64,000 bases of DNA from Photobacterium sp. DA100 (GCF_029223585.1 NZ_CP119423.1:62001-126000), one strand, 5' to 3'. Positions 54,997-63,585 are shown, counted from the first letter of the stretch. Notes: a model not told the origin generated them from the sequence alone. Numbers and translations are program-made.

Positions 54997-55203
54997 CTAG
55001 TAGGGCCTCGGGTTAGGGGTGATGTAGCCGCTGGCCAGGGCAATCAGCAGCAGGGCAAACAGGAAGACCGAGAACAGTACCCGGCGCCCCAAGTGGCGAG
55101 ACATCGGCTGTGCCTGCTTGCCCTGGAGCATTACGGGCAAGGCTCGGAAGAGGTTCAACACGATAAAAACCAACAGGCAAACAATTATAGCTTTCAGCAA
55201 CAT
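54997..55203 (-). CDS. DUF2909 twin-transmembrane protein
   Basis: This is a 68-residue protein with two membrane helices (residues 4-24 and about 43-62) joined by a basic loop, GKQAQPMSRHLGRR. It matches the DUF2909 family of small proteins often found inside cytochrome oxidase clusters. It lies on the minus strand between coxC and the SURF1 gene and ends 2 bases after the coxC stop, so it is antisense in an otherwise plus-strand operon. A role in oxidase assembly is suggested only by position. Confidence 0.75.
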   Translation of the reverse strand: MLLKAIIVCLLVFIVLNLFRALPVMLQGKQAQPMSRHLGRRVLFSVFLFALLLIALASGYITPNPRPY

Positions 55204-55232
55204 AGAGGTCTCCGGTTAGGGCTGGGTGAATC

Positions 55233-55910
55233 ATGCGTCGGATAGGTTTTATTCTTTTTACTGTGGCTGTGCTGGCGACATTGGTCAAGTTGGGGTTGTG
55301 GCAAATGACCCGCGCCCAGGAAAAGGAAAGCCTTGGCCATACGCTGAAGTTTCGCAGCGAGCAGATGTACTACAGCCTGGCCAGTCTGCCGTCGGACCCC
55401 CGCTGGTACAGCCTGACCTTAAGGGGGGAGTTCGACCACAGTAAGGCGGTATTGCTGGACAACCAGCTCTACCAGGGGCGGCCGGGATACCATGTGCTGT
55501 ATCCCTTGGCGACCGATGACGGGTGGGTGCTGGTCAATTTGGGCTGGATTGCCGCGCCGGCCTACCGGGATCAGATCCCGGTGTTGCCCGAGCATCACGG
55601 CGAGCTCAGGGTCAGCGGCATTATTGCCCCGCCGTCCGCCCTGCTCGAGCTGGCGCCGGAGGTGATGGGGCAGGGTTACCCCCTGCGGGTCCAGAATATC
55701 CGTCCGCAGGCATTGAGTCAGCATATGGGCCTAGACCTGCAGCCCTGGGTGTTGCAGATTGACCCGGGCAGCCCGCTGGCCCTCAACCAGACCTGGGTCC
55801 CGGTGGTCATGGGGCCGCAGAAACACTATGCCTATGCGTTGCAATGGTTTTTGATGGCGCTGGCGGTATCCGGCCTCGCTTTTTGGTGGCTGAGAAGGAG
55901 CAAATCATGA
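55233..55910 (+). CDS. SURF1-family oxidase assembly protein
   Basis: SURF1 proteins help insert heme a into subunit I. The 225-residue protein has an N-terminal and a C-terminal membrane helix around a periplasmic domain. GLWQMTRAQEKE near residue 22 and the WVLVNLGWIAAP stretch near residue 92 are the family signatures; the protein also keeps the terminal HYAYALQWFLMAL helix. Its stop codon overlaps the next start (ATGA). Confidence 0.9.
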   Translation: MRRIGFILFTVAVLATLVKLGLWQMTRAQEKESLGHTLKFRSEQMYYSLASLPSDPRWYSLTLRGEFDHSKAVLLDNQLYQGRPGYHVLYPLATDDGWVLVNLGWIAAPAYRDQIPVLPEHHGELRVSGIIAPPSALLELAPEVMGQGYPLRVQNIRPQALSQHMGLDLQPWVLQIDPGSPLALNQTWVPVVMGPQKHYAYALQWFLMALAVSGLAFWWLRRSKS

Positions 55911-56455
55911 AGAAACAAGGAACGTTGCTGTTACTGCTGGCGGCCTTTGCGTTGCCGGCGATCCTGGCCAAGCTGGTGTTGGATCTCAACTGGTACCAGG
56001 GCGGGGTGACTAACCGTGGTGAGTTGCTGGCATCGCCCATGGCTTCGGAGTGGCTGGGCCAGAGTAAGCAATGGCAGCTGATTTACCTGCTGCCCCAGCA
56101 ATGCGATGAGTTGTGCCAGGGGGCCTTGTTCAATCTGCGCCAAGTCCCGCAGGCCGTGGGGGCGGAGCAGGACCGGCTGAGCAGCGTCCTGCTGATAGAC
56201 GGCGACACGCTCGACGAGCAGCCTGCCGATGTCAAAAAGCAGCTGGCTGGCATCGAGCAGCGGGAGGTGCCGAAGAATGTGGTCAGCCAGCTAAAGACTC
56301 TTGAGTACGGTGCTAAGGCGATTTATATCGCCGATCCGCTCGGCAATGTGATGATGGCTTACCCCTTGGTGAAGGGGCAGATGGCGGTATTGGCACAGGG
56401 CAAGGATGTGTTGAGGGATCTCAAACGGCTGCTGAAGATTTCCAAAATTGGCTAA
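55907..56455 (+). CDS. Sco-like membrane-anchored thiol protein
   Basis: This 182-residue protein has one N-terminal membrane helix (KKQGTLLLLLAAFALPAIL) and a periplasmic domain. The segment LIYLLPQQCDELCQGALFNL near residue 60 places a C-X3-C pair at the end of a strand, as in Sco copper chaperones; DPLGNVMMAYP near residue 143 also fits a thioredoxin-like fold. A protein in this position is found in other cox clusters. Function as a copper or thiol factor for the CuA site is inferred. AAGGAG precedes the ATG, which overlaps the SURF1 stop. Confidence 0.7.
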   Translation: MKKQGTLLLLLAAFALPAILAKLVLDLNWYQGGVTNRGELLASPMASEWLGQSKQWQLIYLLPQQCDELCQGALFNLRQVPQAVGAEQDRLSSVLLIDGDTLDEQPADVKKQLAGIEQREVPKNVVSQLKTLEYGAKAIYIADPLGNVMMAYPLVKGQMAVLAQGKDVLRDLKRLLKISKIG

Positions 56456-56467
56456 GGAGAGCATAGG

Positions 56468-57511
56468 ATGAAACAAGATAACTACCGCACCTGGGTAGCT
56501 GTGACCTTCGCTTTGTCACTGTGCGTCATTGCCCTTGGTGCCTACACCCGCCTCACCGAAGCCGGACTGGGCTGTCCGGACTGGCCTGGCTGCTATGGCT
56601 TTGCCGGGGTGCCGAAGGGGGACGCCCAGCAGGCGTTGGCCGCTTCTCGTTTTCCTGATGCCCCGCTGGAGGCAGATAAAGCCTGGAACGAAATGCTGCA
56701 CCGCTATGTTGCCGGTACCCTGGGGCTGATGATTTTGGCACTCAATATCTTGGCGTGGCGCAAGCCAACCCGCCCCAAAGCCCTTCCTTTCATGCTGTTG
56801 GCTACGGTTATTTTCCAAGCCCTGCTCGGGATGTGGACCGTCACCATGGATTTGATGCCTGTCGTCGTGATGGGGCATTTATTGGGCGGGTTTACCACCG
56901 CCTCCTTACTTTTCTTGCTCTGGCTGCGGCTTGACAGCAGAGCGGTACTACCACAAGTGGAGATTCCCCACAGGGGGCTTCAGGTGTTTGCTGTGTTTGG
57001 TCTGCTGGTCGTCATCGGGCAAATCGGACTGGGCGGGTGGACGGCGGCCAACTACGCGGCGGTGGTCTGTACCCAGCTGCCGCTGTGTGAAGTGGACTGG
57101 CGGCAGGGGTTCGATACGTCGGCCTTCGCCCTGATCCAGCCCGAGCATGAGACCTACCAATACGGGGTGCTCGATTACCAGCAGCGGGTCACTATCCATG
57201 TCACCCACAGAATAGGTGCCATGGTCACCGCAATGACACTGACTGCGCTTGCCTTTTTGCTGTGGCGGCTGCGGGCGCTGAGAGTGGTGGCGACGGTGAT
57301 GCTCCTGGTGCTGGCGGGGCAAATCGGCCTTGGTATTACCAATATTGTGGCCAGTCTGCCGCTGTCGGTCGCAGTGGCGCATAACGTGACGGGTGTGTTG
57401 TTGCTGCTATCGTTGGTGGCGGTCAACCTGCAGGTATATCGGATGCGATTGCAGGGCGCTTGCCCCGGCCAGGTCGCAGCCGGACAGGGAATGGATAAAC
57501 ATGTGGCATAG
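56468..57511 (+). CDS. ctaA: Heme A synthase
   Basis: CtaA/Cox15 oxidises the methyl group of heme O to a formyl group, making heme A. The 347-residue protein has eight membrane helices. The heme-binding and catalytic His residues are visible in NEMLHRYVAG near residue 77, VMGHLLGG near residue 135, HVTHRIGA near residue 243 and AVAHNVTG near residue 305. TEAGLGCPDWPGCYG near residue 30 is a strong family motif. It precedes cyoE, giving both heme A steps in one operon. Confidence 0.94.
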   Translation: MKQDNYRTWVAVTFALSLCVIALGAYTRLTEAGLGCPDWPGCYGFAGVPKGDAQQALAASRFPDAPLEADKAWNEMLHRYVAGTLGLMILALNILAWRKPTRPKALPFMLLATVIFQALLGMWTVTMDLMPVVVMGHLLGGFTTASLLFLLWLRLDSRAVLPQVEIPHRGLQVFAVFGLLVVIGQIGLGGWTAANYAAVVCTQLPLCEVDWRQGFDTSAFALIQPEHETYQYGVLDYQQRVTIHVTHRIGAMVTAMTLTALAFLLWRLRALRVVATVMLLVLAGQIGLGITNIVASLPLSVAVAHNVTGVLLLLSLVAVNLQVYRMRLQGACPGQVAAGQGMDKHVA

Positions 57512-57529
57512 CCAGAGGAGGGCCAGGGC

Positions 57530-58450
57530 ATGGCAAAGAGTCAGGTTGTAGTCAAAGGGGGCTATAAGCCCCTGTCACCGGGTAGGGTGTGGCAGGATTA
57601 CCTGACCATGACCAAGCCCAAAGTGGTTGCCATGCTGTTGCTGACAGCATTGGTCGGGATGTGTTTGGCCGTGCCGGGGATCCCGCCGCTCAAAGCGGTG
57701 GTGTTCGGTCTGGTGGGGATCGGCCTGCAGTCGGCCGCTGCGGCGGCCTTCAACCATGTACTGGATCGCCGTTTTGATGCCAAGATGGCGAGGACTTACC
57801 ATCGCCCACTGGCAAAGGGGAGGGTTGAAACCCACAAGGCGGTAGTTTTTGCCTGTGTATTGATGGTCGCCGGGTTTGTGGTGCTGTGGCAGCTCAACGC
57901 CCTGACCGCCTGGCTGACTTTCGCCAGCCTGATCGGCTATGCCCTGGTATACACCGTCTGGCTCAAGCATGCCACGCCGCAGAACATTGTGATCGGCGGG
58001 CTCGCCGGAGCCGCACCGCCCTTGCTCGGTTGGACCGCCGTCACCGGCGAACTGCACTCCCATGCCCTGCTGCTGGTGATGCTGGTCTTCACCTGGACTC
58101 CCCCCCATTTCTGGGCGCTGGCTATCCACCGTCGGGATGACTATGCCAAGGCGGGGATCCCGATGCTGCCGGTCACCCATGGCATCGGGTACACCAAGAC
58201 CATGGTGCTTCTTTACACCTTGATGCTGGCCTTGGTTGGGTTACTACCTTGGCTAACCGGGATGAGCGGCTGGCTGTACCTGATAGGAAGCAGCGTGCTC
58301 AACCTCGGCTTCATCGGCTATGCGCTCAAGCTGAAGTTTGCCGACGAGCCCGGCCATGCATGGGCCACCTTCAAGTATTCGATATGGCATTTGCTGGCAC
58401 TGTTTGTGGTATTGCTGGCCGATCACTGGTTGGCGGCCCTGCTGATTTAG
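57530..58450 (+). CDS. cyoE: Protoheme IX farnesyltransferase
   Basis: CyoE/CtaB makes heme O from protoheme and farnesyl diphosphate. The 306-residue membrane protein has nine helices and the Asp-rich motif [19 protein letters not shown] near residue 75, with the second motif in [16 protein letters not shown] near residue 200. It ends the cox operon. Being beside ctaA favours a role in heme A supply for this oxidase; other copies may exist elsewhere in the genome. Confidence 0.94.
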   Translation: MAKSQVVVKGGYKPLSPGRVWQDYLTMTKPKVVAMLLLTALVGMCLAVPGIPPLKAVVFGLVGIGLQSAAAAAFNHVLDRRFDAKMARTYHRPLAKGRVETHKAVVFACVLMVAGFVVLWQLNALTAWLTFASLIGYALVYTVWLKHATPQNIVIGGLAGAAPPLLGWTAVTGELHSHALLLVMLVFTWTPPHFWALAIHRRDDYAKAGIPMLPVTHGIGYTKTMVLLYTLMLALVGLLPWLTGMSGWLYLIGSSVLNLGFIGYALKLKFADEPGHAWATFKYSIWHLLALFVVLLADHWLAALLI

Positions 58451-58560
58451 TGCGTGCCGTATAGCGCTGGCAGGTTTTGGTGCTATTATCGGTTTAACCG
58501 TGGCCTGATGATTGGGTTGGGCCGCCGGACCGAATATTCCCATCCTGCAGACTGGGAATT

Positions 58561-58592
58561 GCCCCTGTGGATTTTGTCCATGGGGGCTTTTT
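58561..58592 (+). terminator. Terminator after the cox operon
   Basis: GCCCCTGTGGA pairs with TCCATGGGGGC (one G-T pair) around a 5-base loop, followed by five T residues. Confidence 0.85.
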
Positions 58593-58647
58593 ATTTGCCG
58601 CTTAACACCAGATAATCGCGGGCTGGAGTCCGAAAGTTGAGGTTGTT

Positions 58648-59997
58648 GTGCTGCAAGCGTTGCGAGATAGAACATTGCACCGTCAGGTATTTGCCCTGGC
58701 ACTGCCGATGGTGTTGTCGAATATTACGGTTCCCCTGCTGGGGTTGGTCGATGCGGCTGTGATCGGGCACCTCGAGCACGCCTGGTACCTTGGCGGGGTC
58801 GCGGTCGGCGGGACCATGATCAACGTGACTTTCTGGCTGTTGGGCTTCTTGCGGATGGCGACTACCGGGCTTAGCGCCCAGGCCTACGGCGCGTCGGATC
58901 GCGAGGCGCAGGCTACGGTCTTTATTCAGGGGCTAGCCCTCGCCTGGCTGATGGCCTTGGTGCTGATTGTGTTCCACCAGCCTGTTGCCGAGCTCATTTT
59001 CCACTTCAGCTCGGCCAGCAGTGAAGTGAAAACTTACGCCGAGCAATATTTTTCAATCCGGATTTGGGGCGCGCCGGCGGCACTGGCCAATTTTGTCATC
59101 ATGGGCTGGCTGCTCGGTACCCAGAATGCCAAGCTGCCGATGTGGCTGCTGATCGTAACCAACTTGGTCAATATCGGTCTGGATGTGTTGTTTGTTCTCG
59201 GCTTTGGCTGGAAGGTACAGGGCGCGGCAGCGGCATCGGTACTGGCGGAGTACAGCGGGCTGATAATGGGGCTGTGGTTTGTTTCCTGTCAGTGGCGTAG
59301 CCATGCGCTGCCGGCCTTGCGCAGCAAGCTGGGCAGTGTTCGCCAAGGTATCGGCCGCTTGCTCAAGCTCAACCGGGACATCTTCCTGCGCAGTTTATGC
59401 CTGCAGTTAACGTTCACCTTCATGACATTTCAGGGAGCCACGCTAGGCGATAATGTGGTGGCTGCCAATGCCGTACTGATGAGCTTTTTGATGCTGGTTT
59501 CCTATGCCATGGATGGGTTTGCCTATGCCATGGAGGCGATGGTCGGCAAGGCCATTGGGGCGCGAAATCGTGATGAATTGGGACGCAGCCTTGTGGGTAC
59601 AACGTTCTGGAGCCTGGTGATCTCACTGGTGCTGACCCTGGTCTTTGCCGTGTTCGGGCGTGACATTATCGCCCTGATTTCGGATATTCCAGCGGTACAG
59701 GATGAGGCGGCGCAGTATCTGCCATGGCTGGCCGCCGTCCCGTTGGTTGCCATGTGGTGCTTCTTGCTCGATGGTATTTTCATCGGCGCGACACGCGGGC
59801 GTGAGATGCGCAACAGTATGTTCGTTGCCACCTGTTGCTATTTTGCCCTCTGGTGGCTGCTGTCGGGCTTTGGCAACCATGCCCTTTGGGGGGCGATGCT
59901 CGGTTTTATGGCGATGCGCGGGGGTGGCCTGGCCGCGATATTTGCTTACCAATGGCAAAAAAATATTTTCCTACAGCCAGCTAATGCAAACAAATAG
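58648..59997 (+). CDS. DinF-like MATE efflux transporter
   Basis: This is a 449-residue, twelve-helix MATE-family transporter with closest resemblance to DinF: LALPMVLSNITVPLLGLVDAAVIG near residue 15 (read in parts) and the LGFLRMATTGLSAQAYG element near residue 65. Family members export cationic compounds with sodium or proton. In E. coli dinF directly follows lexA and is SOS-induced. Here the cox cluster separates them and I see no SOS box upstream, so it may have left the SOS regulon. The start is GTG at 58648; GAGG lies 5 bases upstream. Confidence 0.88.
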   Translation: MLQALRDRTLHRQVFALALPMVLSNITVPLLGLVDAAVIGHLEHAWYLGGVAVGGTMINVTFWLLGFLRMATTGLSAQAYGASDREAQATVFIQGLALAWLMALVLIVFHQPVAELIFHFSSASSEVKTYAEQYFSIRIWGAPAALANFVIMGWLLGTQNAKLPMWLLIVTNLVNIGLDVLFVLGFGWKVQGAAAASVLAEYSGLIMGLWFVSCQWRSHALPALRSKLGSVRQGIGRLLKLNRDIFLRSLCLQLTFTFMTFQGATLGDNVVAANAVLMSFLMLVSYAMDGFAYAMEAMVGKAIGARNRDELGRSLVGTTFWSLVISLVLTLVFAVFGRDIIALISDIPAVQDEAAQYLPWLAAVPLVAMWCFLLDGIFIGATRGREMRNSMFVATCCYFALWWLLSGFGNHALWGAMLGFMAMRGGGLAAIFAYQWQKNIFLQPANANK

Positions 59998-60102
59998 TTA
60001 GGATGAATTGACTTAATTTGCTCACTTTTGCGGCAAAAAAAGCTATCCAGGTACAGCATGATCTGGTTAAAATGCGAGCATTTCTGCCACTTGGAGGAGT
60101 AA

Positions 60103-60495
60103 ATGAAAAAAGTAATTCTGGCACTTTTTTTAGCGGTAATGACGATAAGCTGGGTAGCGCCGGCAATGGCCGCTATCCAGGGCAAATCATACAAGGTTAC
60201 GGCAACAGCCTACAACTCAGTACGGGCCCAGACGAATGCCAACCCGACGATTGCGGCCTGGGGGGATCGGCTCAAACCGGGCATGAAGGCGATTGCGGTT
60301 TCGCGGGATTTGCTCGGACAAGGCTTCAAGCGCGGTACCGTGGTCAAGATTTCCGGCCTGCCGGGTGAGTATGTGGTACTGGACAAAATGAACAAGCGAT
60401 GGCGCAACAAAATTGATATCTACATGGGCCAGGATGTCAAAGCCGCAAGGAACTGGGGCCGTCGCAACGTGACGATTACGGTTGTGAGAGCATAA
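60103..60495 (+). CDS. Exported 3D-domain protein
   Basis: This is a 130-residue protein with a signal peptide (MKKVILALFLAVMTISWVAPAMA, read in two parts). The mature part matches the 3D domain (named for three conserved Asp residues): VTATAYNS, AIAVSRDLL, and VVLDKMNKRWRNKIDIYMG. Related domains occur in MltA and other cell-wall lytic enzymes with a double-psi barrel. Two of the Asp residues are in VLDKM and KIDIY. A cell-wall role is likely but not shown. GGAGGA lies before the ATG. Confidence 0.83.
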   Translation: MKKVILALFLAVMTISWVAPAMAAIQGKSYKVTATAYNSVRAQTNANPTIAAWGDRLKPGMKAIAVSRDLLGQGFKRGTVVKISGLPGEYVVLDKMNKRWRNKIDIYMGQDVKAARNWGRRNVTITVVRA

Positions 60496-60573
60496 ATAAA
60501 CGTCAATAACCTGAAAACATAACTGTTCTTCTTGGCAACGCTTAGAACCGCTATTTTTTCAGATTCGAGATAC

Positions 60574-60607
60574 AAAAAAGCGAGTGCCGCAAGGCGCTCG
60601 CTTTTTT
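60574..60607. terminator. Bidirectional terminator between the 3D-domain gene and nfuA
   Basis: A long stem AAAAAAGCGAG with CTCGCTTTTTT plus inner pairs, with a GCAA tetraloop; A and T runs flank it. Confidence 0.93.
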
Positions 60608-60635
60608 ATGTACTTTTGTTTGGCGGGGCAGCGGA

Positions 60636-61214
60636 TCAGTAGTAAGAGTGCTCGCCACGGGCGTGTTCGGTAACATCACGCACGCCAGTGAGCTCGCCGG
60701 CGAACTGGGCCAGTAGCTCTTTTTCGATACCTTCTTTCAAGGTCACGTCAACCATTGAACAGCCGTTACAACCGCCGCCGAACTGCAGGATAGCCACACC
60801 GTCTTCAGTGATTTCAGACAGTGATACATGGCCACCGTGGCCAGCTAGCTGTGGGTTAACCTGGGTTTGGATCACATAGTCAACACGCTCCATCAGCGGC
60901 GCGTCATCAGACACTTTGCGTACCTTGGCATTCGGTGCTTTAAGCGTTAGCTGCGATCCCATCTTGTCGGTGACAAAATCAATCTCGGCATCTTCAAGGA
61001 ACGGTAGGCTCAGCTCATCGACGAAAGCCGAGAACAGATCGAATTTGATTTCGGTGTCACTGGCTTCCACGGCTTCCGGTGGACAGTAGGACACGCCGCA
61101 CTCTGCATTTTGCGTCCCTGGGTTTACCACGAATACACGGATGTTTGTCCCTTCTGGTTGCTGGGCCAGAAGCTTGCCGAAGTGCTGTTGAGCATTCTCA
61201 GAAATAGTAATCAT
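60636..61214 (-). CDS. nfuA: Fe-S biogenesis protein NfuA
   Basis: NfuA is a 4Fe-4S carrier that passes clusters to target enzymes, mainly under iron or oxidative stress. The 192-residue protein (E. coli 191) has a degenerate A-type N-terminal domain and a C-terminal Nfu domain with [11 protein letters not shown] (C-X2-C) near residue 147. The C-terminus RGEHSYY is identical to E. coli. ATG at 61214 is used; a GTG at 61220 is the alternative. It is divergent in position from nothing known and follows comF on the same strand, as in V. cholerae. Confidence 0.95.
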   Translation of the reverse strand: MITISENAQQHFGKLLAQQPEGTNIRVFVVNPGTQNAECGVSYCPPEAVEASDTEIKFDLFSAFVDELSLPFLEDAEIDFVTDKMGSQLTLKAPNAKVRKVSDDAPLMERVDYVIQTQVNPQLAGHGGHVSLSEITEDGVAILQFGGGCNGCSMVDVTLKEGIEKELLAQFAGELTGVRDVTEHARGEHSYY

Positions 61215-61301
61215 AGACACGACGTAATACCTGACTTATTTAGTAAGATTAATTCTATTCTACTCTTTGCTGCCCTTTCTATCACCCATTATTCGCTGCA
61301 A

Positions 61302-62045
61302 CTATGATTTCGGCACGGATCTCGGCGATTTTTCTGCAGAATTTTGCGGTGGGGTATAGCTGAGGCAGTAGATATCGATCCGTGCTACGCCGTACTGACG
61401 GAGCAGGGCCGCCGCTTCAGCCACGGTGGAGCCAGTCGTAACGACATCATCGACGAGGGCGACATGGGACGGCAGTGAGCGCGGGTTGGCCAGTCTAAAT
61501 GCTTGTTCGAGGTTATGCTGACGCTGTGCTTTGCTGAGCCGGTGCTGGGGTGGGGTGTAACGCCGGCGCTTGAGCAGCCGGGTGTCAAACTGACTGCCGG
61601 TCTGCAGGGCAACGGCCTGGGCGATGAGGCTGCTCTGGTTGAAGCCCCGGTTAAGCCGGCGAAGAGGGTGCAGGGGGATGGGCAGCAATAACGGTGCCGG
61701 ATCGTCAATCTGCCGTGCCAACAGTTCGCCCAAGGGCTGGGCCAGCCAGAACTTGCGTTGGAATTTGAGCTGGTGGATCAGCTGGCGCAGCGGGAATTGG
61801 TATTCGCCGGCGCGGTAGAAGCGCTGCCAGGGCTTGGCGTGGCCCAGGCACTGGCCACAGTGGCTGGCGGATGCCACTAGGGTGTTGCCACAATGGTGGC
61901 AGTAGGGCGGGCACGGAAAGCGGGCAAGGCAATGGTTGCACCATAAGGGATGGCTACCGTCAGCGGGCAGCTGACAAAGTTGGCAGCGATGGTAGCGGCG
62001 GAGAAAGTTGGTGAATTGGGTGAATAGCGATACCATCCGTGTCAT
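61302..62045 (-). CDS. comF: ComF-family phosphoribosyltransferase-like protein
   Basis: This 247-residue ComF/GntX-family protein is linked to DNA uptake and use in competent bacteria; its enzymatic activity is unclear. The N-terminal zinc ribbon has C-X2-C pairs in CQLCQLP and CPPYCHHCG. The C-terminal PRTase domain has VALVDDVVTTGSTVAEAA near residue 210. ATG at 62045 is used; 62036 is equally possible. It is divergent from bioH with 27 bases between them, so the two share a promoter region. Confidence 0.88.
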   Translation of the reverse strand: MTRMVSLFTQFTNFLRRYHRCQLCQLPADGSHPLWCNHCLARFPCPPYCHHCGNTLVASASHCGQCLGHAKPWQRFYRAGEYQFPLRQLIHQLKFQRKFWLAQPLGELLARQIDDPAPLLLPIPLHPLRRLNRGFNQSSLIAQAVALQTGSQFDTRLLKRRRYTPPQHRLSKAQRQHNLEQAFRLANPRSLPSHVALVDDVVTTGSTVAEAAALLRQYGVARIDIYCLSYTPPQNSAEKSPRSVPKS

Positions 62046-62072
62046 CCCGAGGCGTAAATACAGGAAATATAG

Positions 62073-62837
62073 ATGACAGCACAGCTTCACTGGCAAACGG
62101 AAGGACAAGGTTCCGATCTACTTCTCATTCATGGCTGGGGAATGAACGGTGCCGTGTGGCAGCAGGTATTGCCGGAGCTTACCCAGCATTACCGGGTGCA
62201 TGTGGTTGATCTGCCTGGTTACGGCCACAGCCGGCATCACCCGGCTGTCGATGTCGACGAGATGGCCAATATGCTACTGGCGCAAGCGCCGGAGCAGGCG
62301 ATTTGGCTCGGCTGGTCGCTGGGCGGCTTGGTCGCGACAACAGCTGCGTTGCAGGCTCCGGGCAGGGTACAGAAACTGGTGACCGTGGCGAGCTCACCAC
62401 GGTTTGCAGCCGAAAAGACCTGGCGGGGGATCAAACCTGAGGTGCTGGACGATTTCCGCCGCCAGCTTGATCTGGATTTCAGGGCCACCATCGAACGTTT
62501 TATGGCCTTGCAGGCAATGGGGAGCCGGACTGCAAGGCAGGATATCCGCCAACTCAAGGAGGCGGTGCTGTCCCGTCCCGAACCCAACCCAGCCGCGTTG
62601 GCGCTGGGGCTGGATATCTTGGCCCGGGTCGATTTGCGCCCCGAACTGGCGGCGGTCTCGCAGCCGTGGCTGCGGCTTTATGGCCGGCTCGATGGTTTGG
62701 TGCCGGCGAAGGTCGCCCGCGATCTTGACTCGCTCGCCCCGCAGTCGCAGCAACATGTATTTGCTGCCGCTTCCCATGCGCCGTTTATTTCCCATCCTGA
62801 TGAATTTATCGATACGCTAAAAGCGTTTACGGGTTAA
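62073..62837 (+). CDS. bioH: Pimeloyl-ACP methyl ester carboxylesterase
   Basis: BioH cleaves the methyl ester of pimeloyl-ACP to end the pimelate phase of biotin synthesis. The 254-residue alpha/beta hydrolase (E. coli 256) has the oxyanion HGWGMNGAVW near residue 20, the nucleophile Ser82 in GWSLGG, the Asp in LYGRLDGLVP near residue 207 and the His in SHAPFISHP near residue 235. It is divergent from comF, as in E. coli and V. cholerae. Confidence 0.94.
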   Translation: MTAQLHWQTEGQGSDLLLIHGWGMNGAVWQQVLPELTQHYRVHVVDLPGYGHSRHHPAVDVDEMANMLLAQAPEQAIWLGWSLGGLVATTAALQAPGRVQKLVTVASSPRFAAEKTWRGIKPEVLDDFRRQLDLDFRATIERFMALQAMGSRTARQDIRQLKEAVLSRPEPNPAALALGLDILARVDLRPELAAVSQPWLRLYGRLDGLVPAKVARDLDSLAPQSQQHVFAAASHAPFISHPDEFIDTLKAFTG

Positions 62838-62879
62838 TATGAGTACAGCCTGTCAAGCACGAGCGCAGAGTGAGCGGGC

Positions 62880-62906
62880 TAAACTTTTCCGCGCTTAAGC
62901 CGATAG
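62880..62906 (+). promoter_or_regulatory. FliA (sigma-28) type promoter before the unknown gene
   Basis: TAAACTTT, 11 bases, then GCCGATAG matches the sigma-28 consensus TAAAGTTT-N11-GCCGATAA at 14 of 16 positions with exact spacing. It lies 114 bases before the ATG at 63020, on the same strand. Confidence 0.75.
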
Positions 62907-63019
62907 CAAAGTAAAGACGCGGACTTATGAGGCTGTTACTGGTTTTGTTGCGATGGTGGAAAGGGGAAACCAACATGACAATCGGCACCAAGCGTAGTGG
63001 GTAGGAGAGAGGCTCCGAT

Positions 63020-63481
63020 ATGCTAGTCACTCCCGTACAGGTGGGCGCGCCAGCCGTTGCCCCGACGATTAACCCGCCGACCGAGCAAACTGCGCGGGAT
63101 AACCGTGTACGTGAAAAAATCGTCCCCCCCACAGAAATGCAATCCTCGGCCCGTGAGCGTGCACTGAGCAGTGAAGAGAAGCAGCTCAAGAAGCCATCCT
63201 GGGATCCCTCCGAACACCCCGACTACCAGCATCCGGCCGTGGAAGAGAAACACTACGGCTACCAGGAAGCGATGGAAAGGCTGGTCAAAGCCCTGTCGGC
63301 AGATAGCTATATGGCGGATGCCAGTGATCTGGGCTATTCGATGCACATCAAGCTGCCGCGCGAGTTGCTCGAGGCGCTGGAGCAAATCAGCCAGTCCGAG
63401 CGCACCAAGGGGGTGGTAGCCCACAAGTATGCCCAGGCCACGGTGCCCAACCCGCCGACCGAGTACTTGGTGGTGCTTTAA
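63020..63481 (+). CDS. Conserved protein of unknown function, probably in the flagellar regulon
   Basis: I do not recognise a catalytic domain in this 153-residue protein. The first 60 residues are Pro-rich and low in structure (TPVQVGAPAVAPTINPPTEQ), then charged; residues 75-135 look helical, with EAMERLVKALSAD and LPRELLEALEQISQSE. No signal peptide or membrane segment is seen. Vibrios carry a similar gene between bioH and tex, sometimes labelled Lon-like without good cause. AGGAGAGAGG precedes the ATG. The FliA-type promoter upstream suggests late flagellar or chemotaxis-linked expression. Confidence 0.7.
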   Translation: MLVTPVQVGAPAVAPTINPPTEQTARDNRVREKIVPPTEMQSSARERALSSEEKQLKKPSWDPSEHPDYQHPAVEEKHYGYQEAMERLVKALSADSYMADASDLGYSMHIKLPRELLEALEQISQSERTKGVVAHKYAQATVPNPPTEYLVVL

Positions 63482-63498
63482 AAAGCTGGTGCTATGGT

Positions 63499-63530
63499 AC
63501 AGAACCACAGAACCACAGAACCACAGAACC
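63499..63530. repeat. Four perfect 8-base tandem repeats (ACAGAACC)
   Basis: ACAGAACC occurs four times in a row directly before the terminator. It is a simple repeat likely to vary in copy number. Confidence 0.9.
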
Positions 63531-63532
63531 AA

Positions 63533-63564
63533 AAAAAGAGCCGGCTTTAATGCCGGCTCTTTTT
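63533..63564. terminator. Bidirectional terminator between the unknown gene and tex
   Basis: An 11-base stem AAAGAGCCGGC/GCCGGCTCTTT with a 6-base loop and flanking A and T runs. Confidence 0.92.
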
Positions 63565-63585
63565 GCTTATTGGCCTATTGGCGCT

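Noticed and set aside
58451-58647. Search for an SOS box before the dinF-like gene
   Set aside because: No CTG-N10-CAG element was found in this gap.
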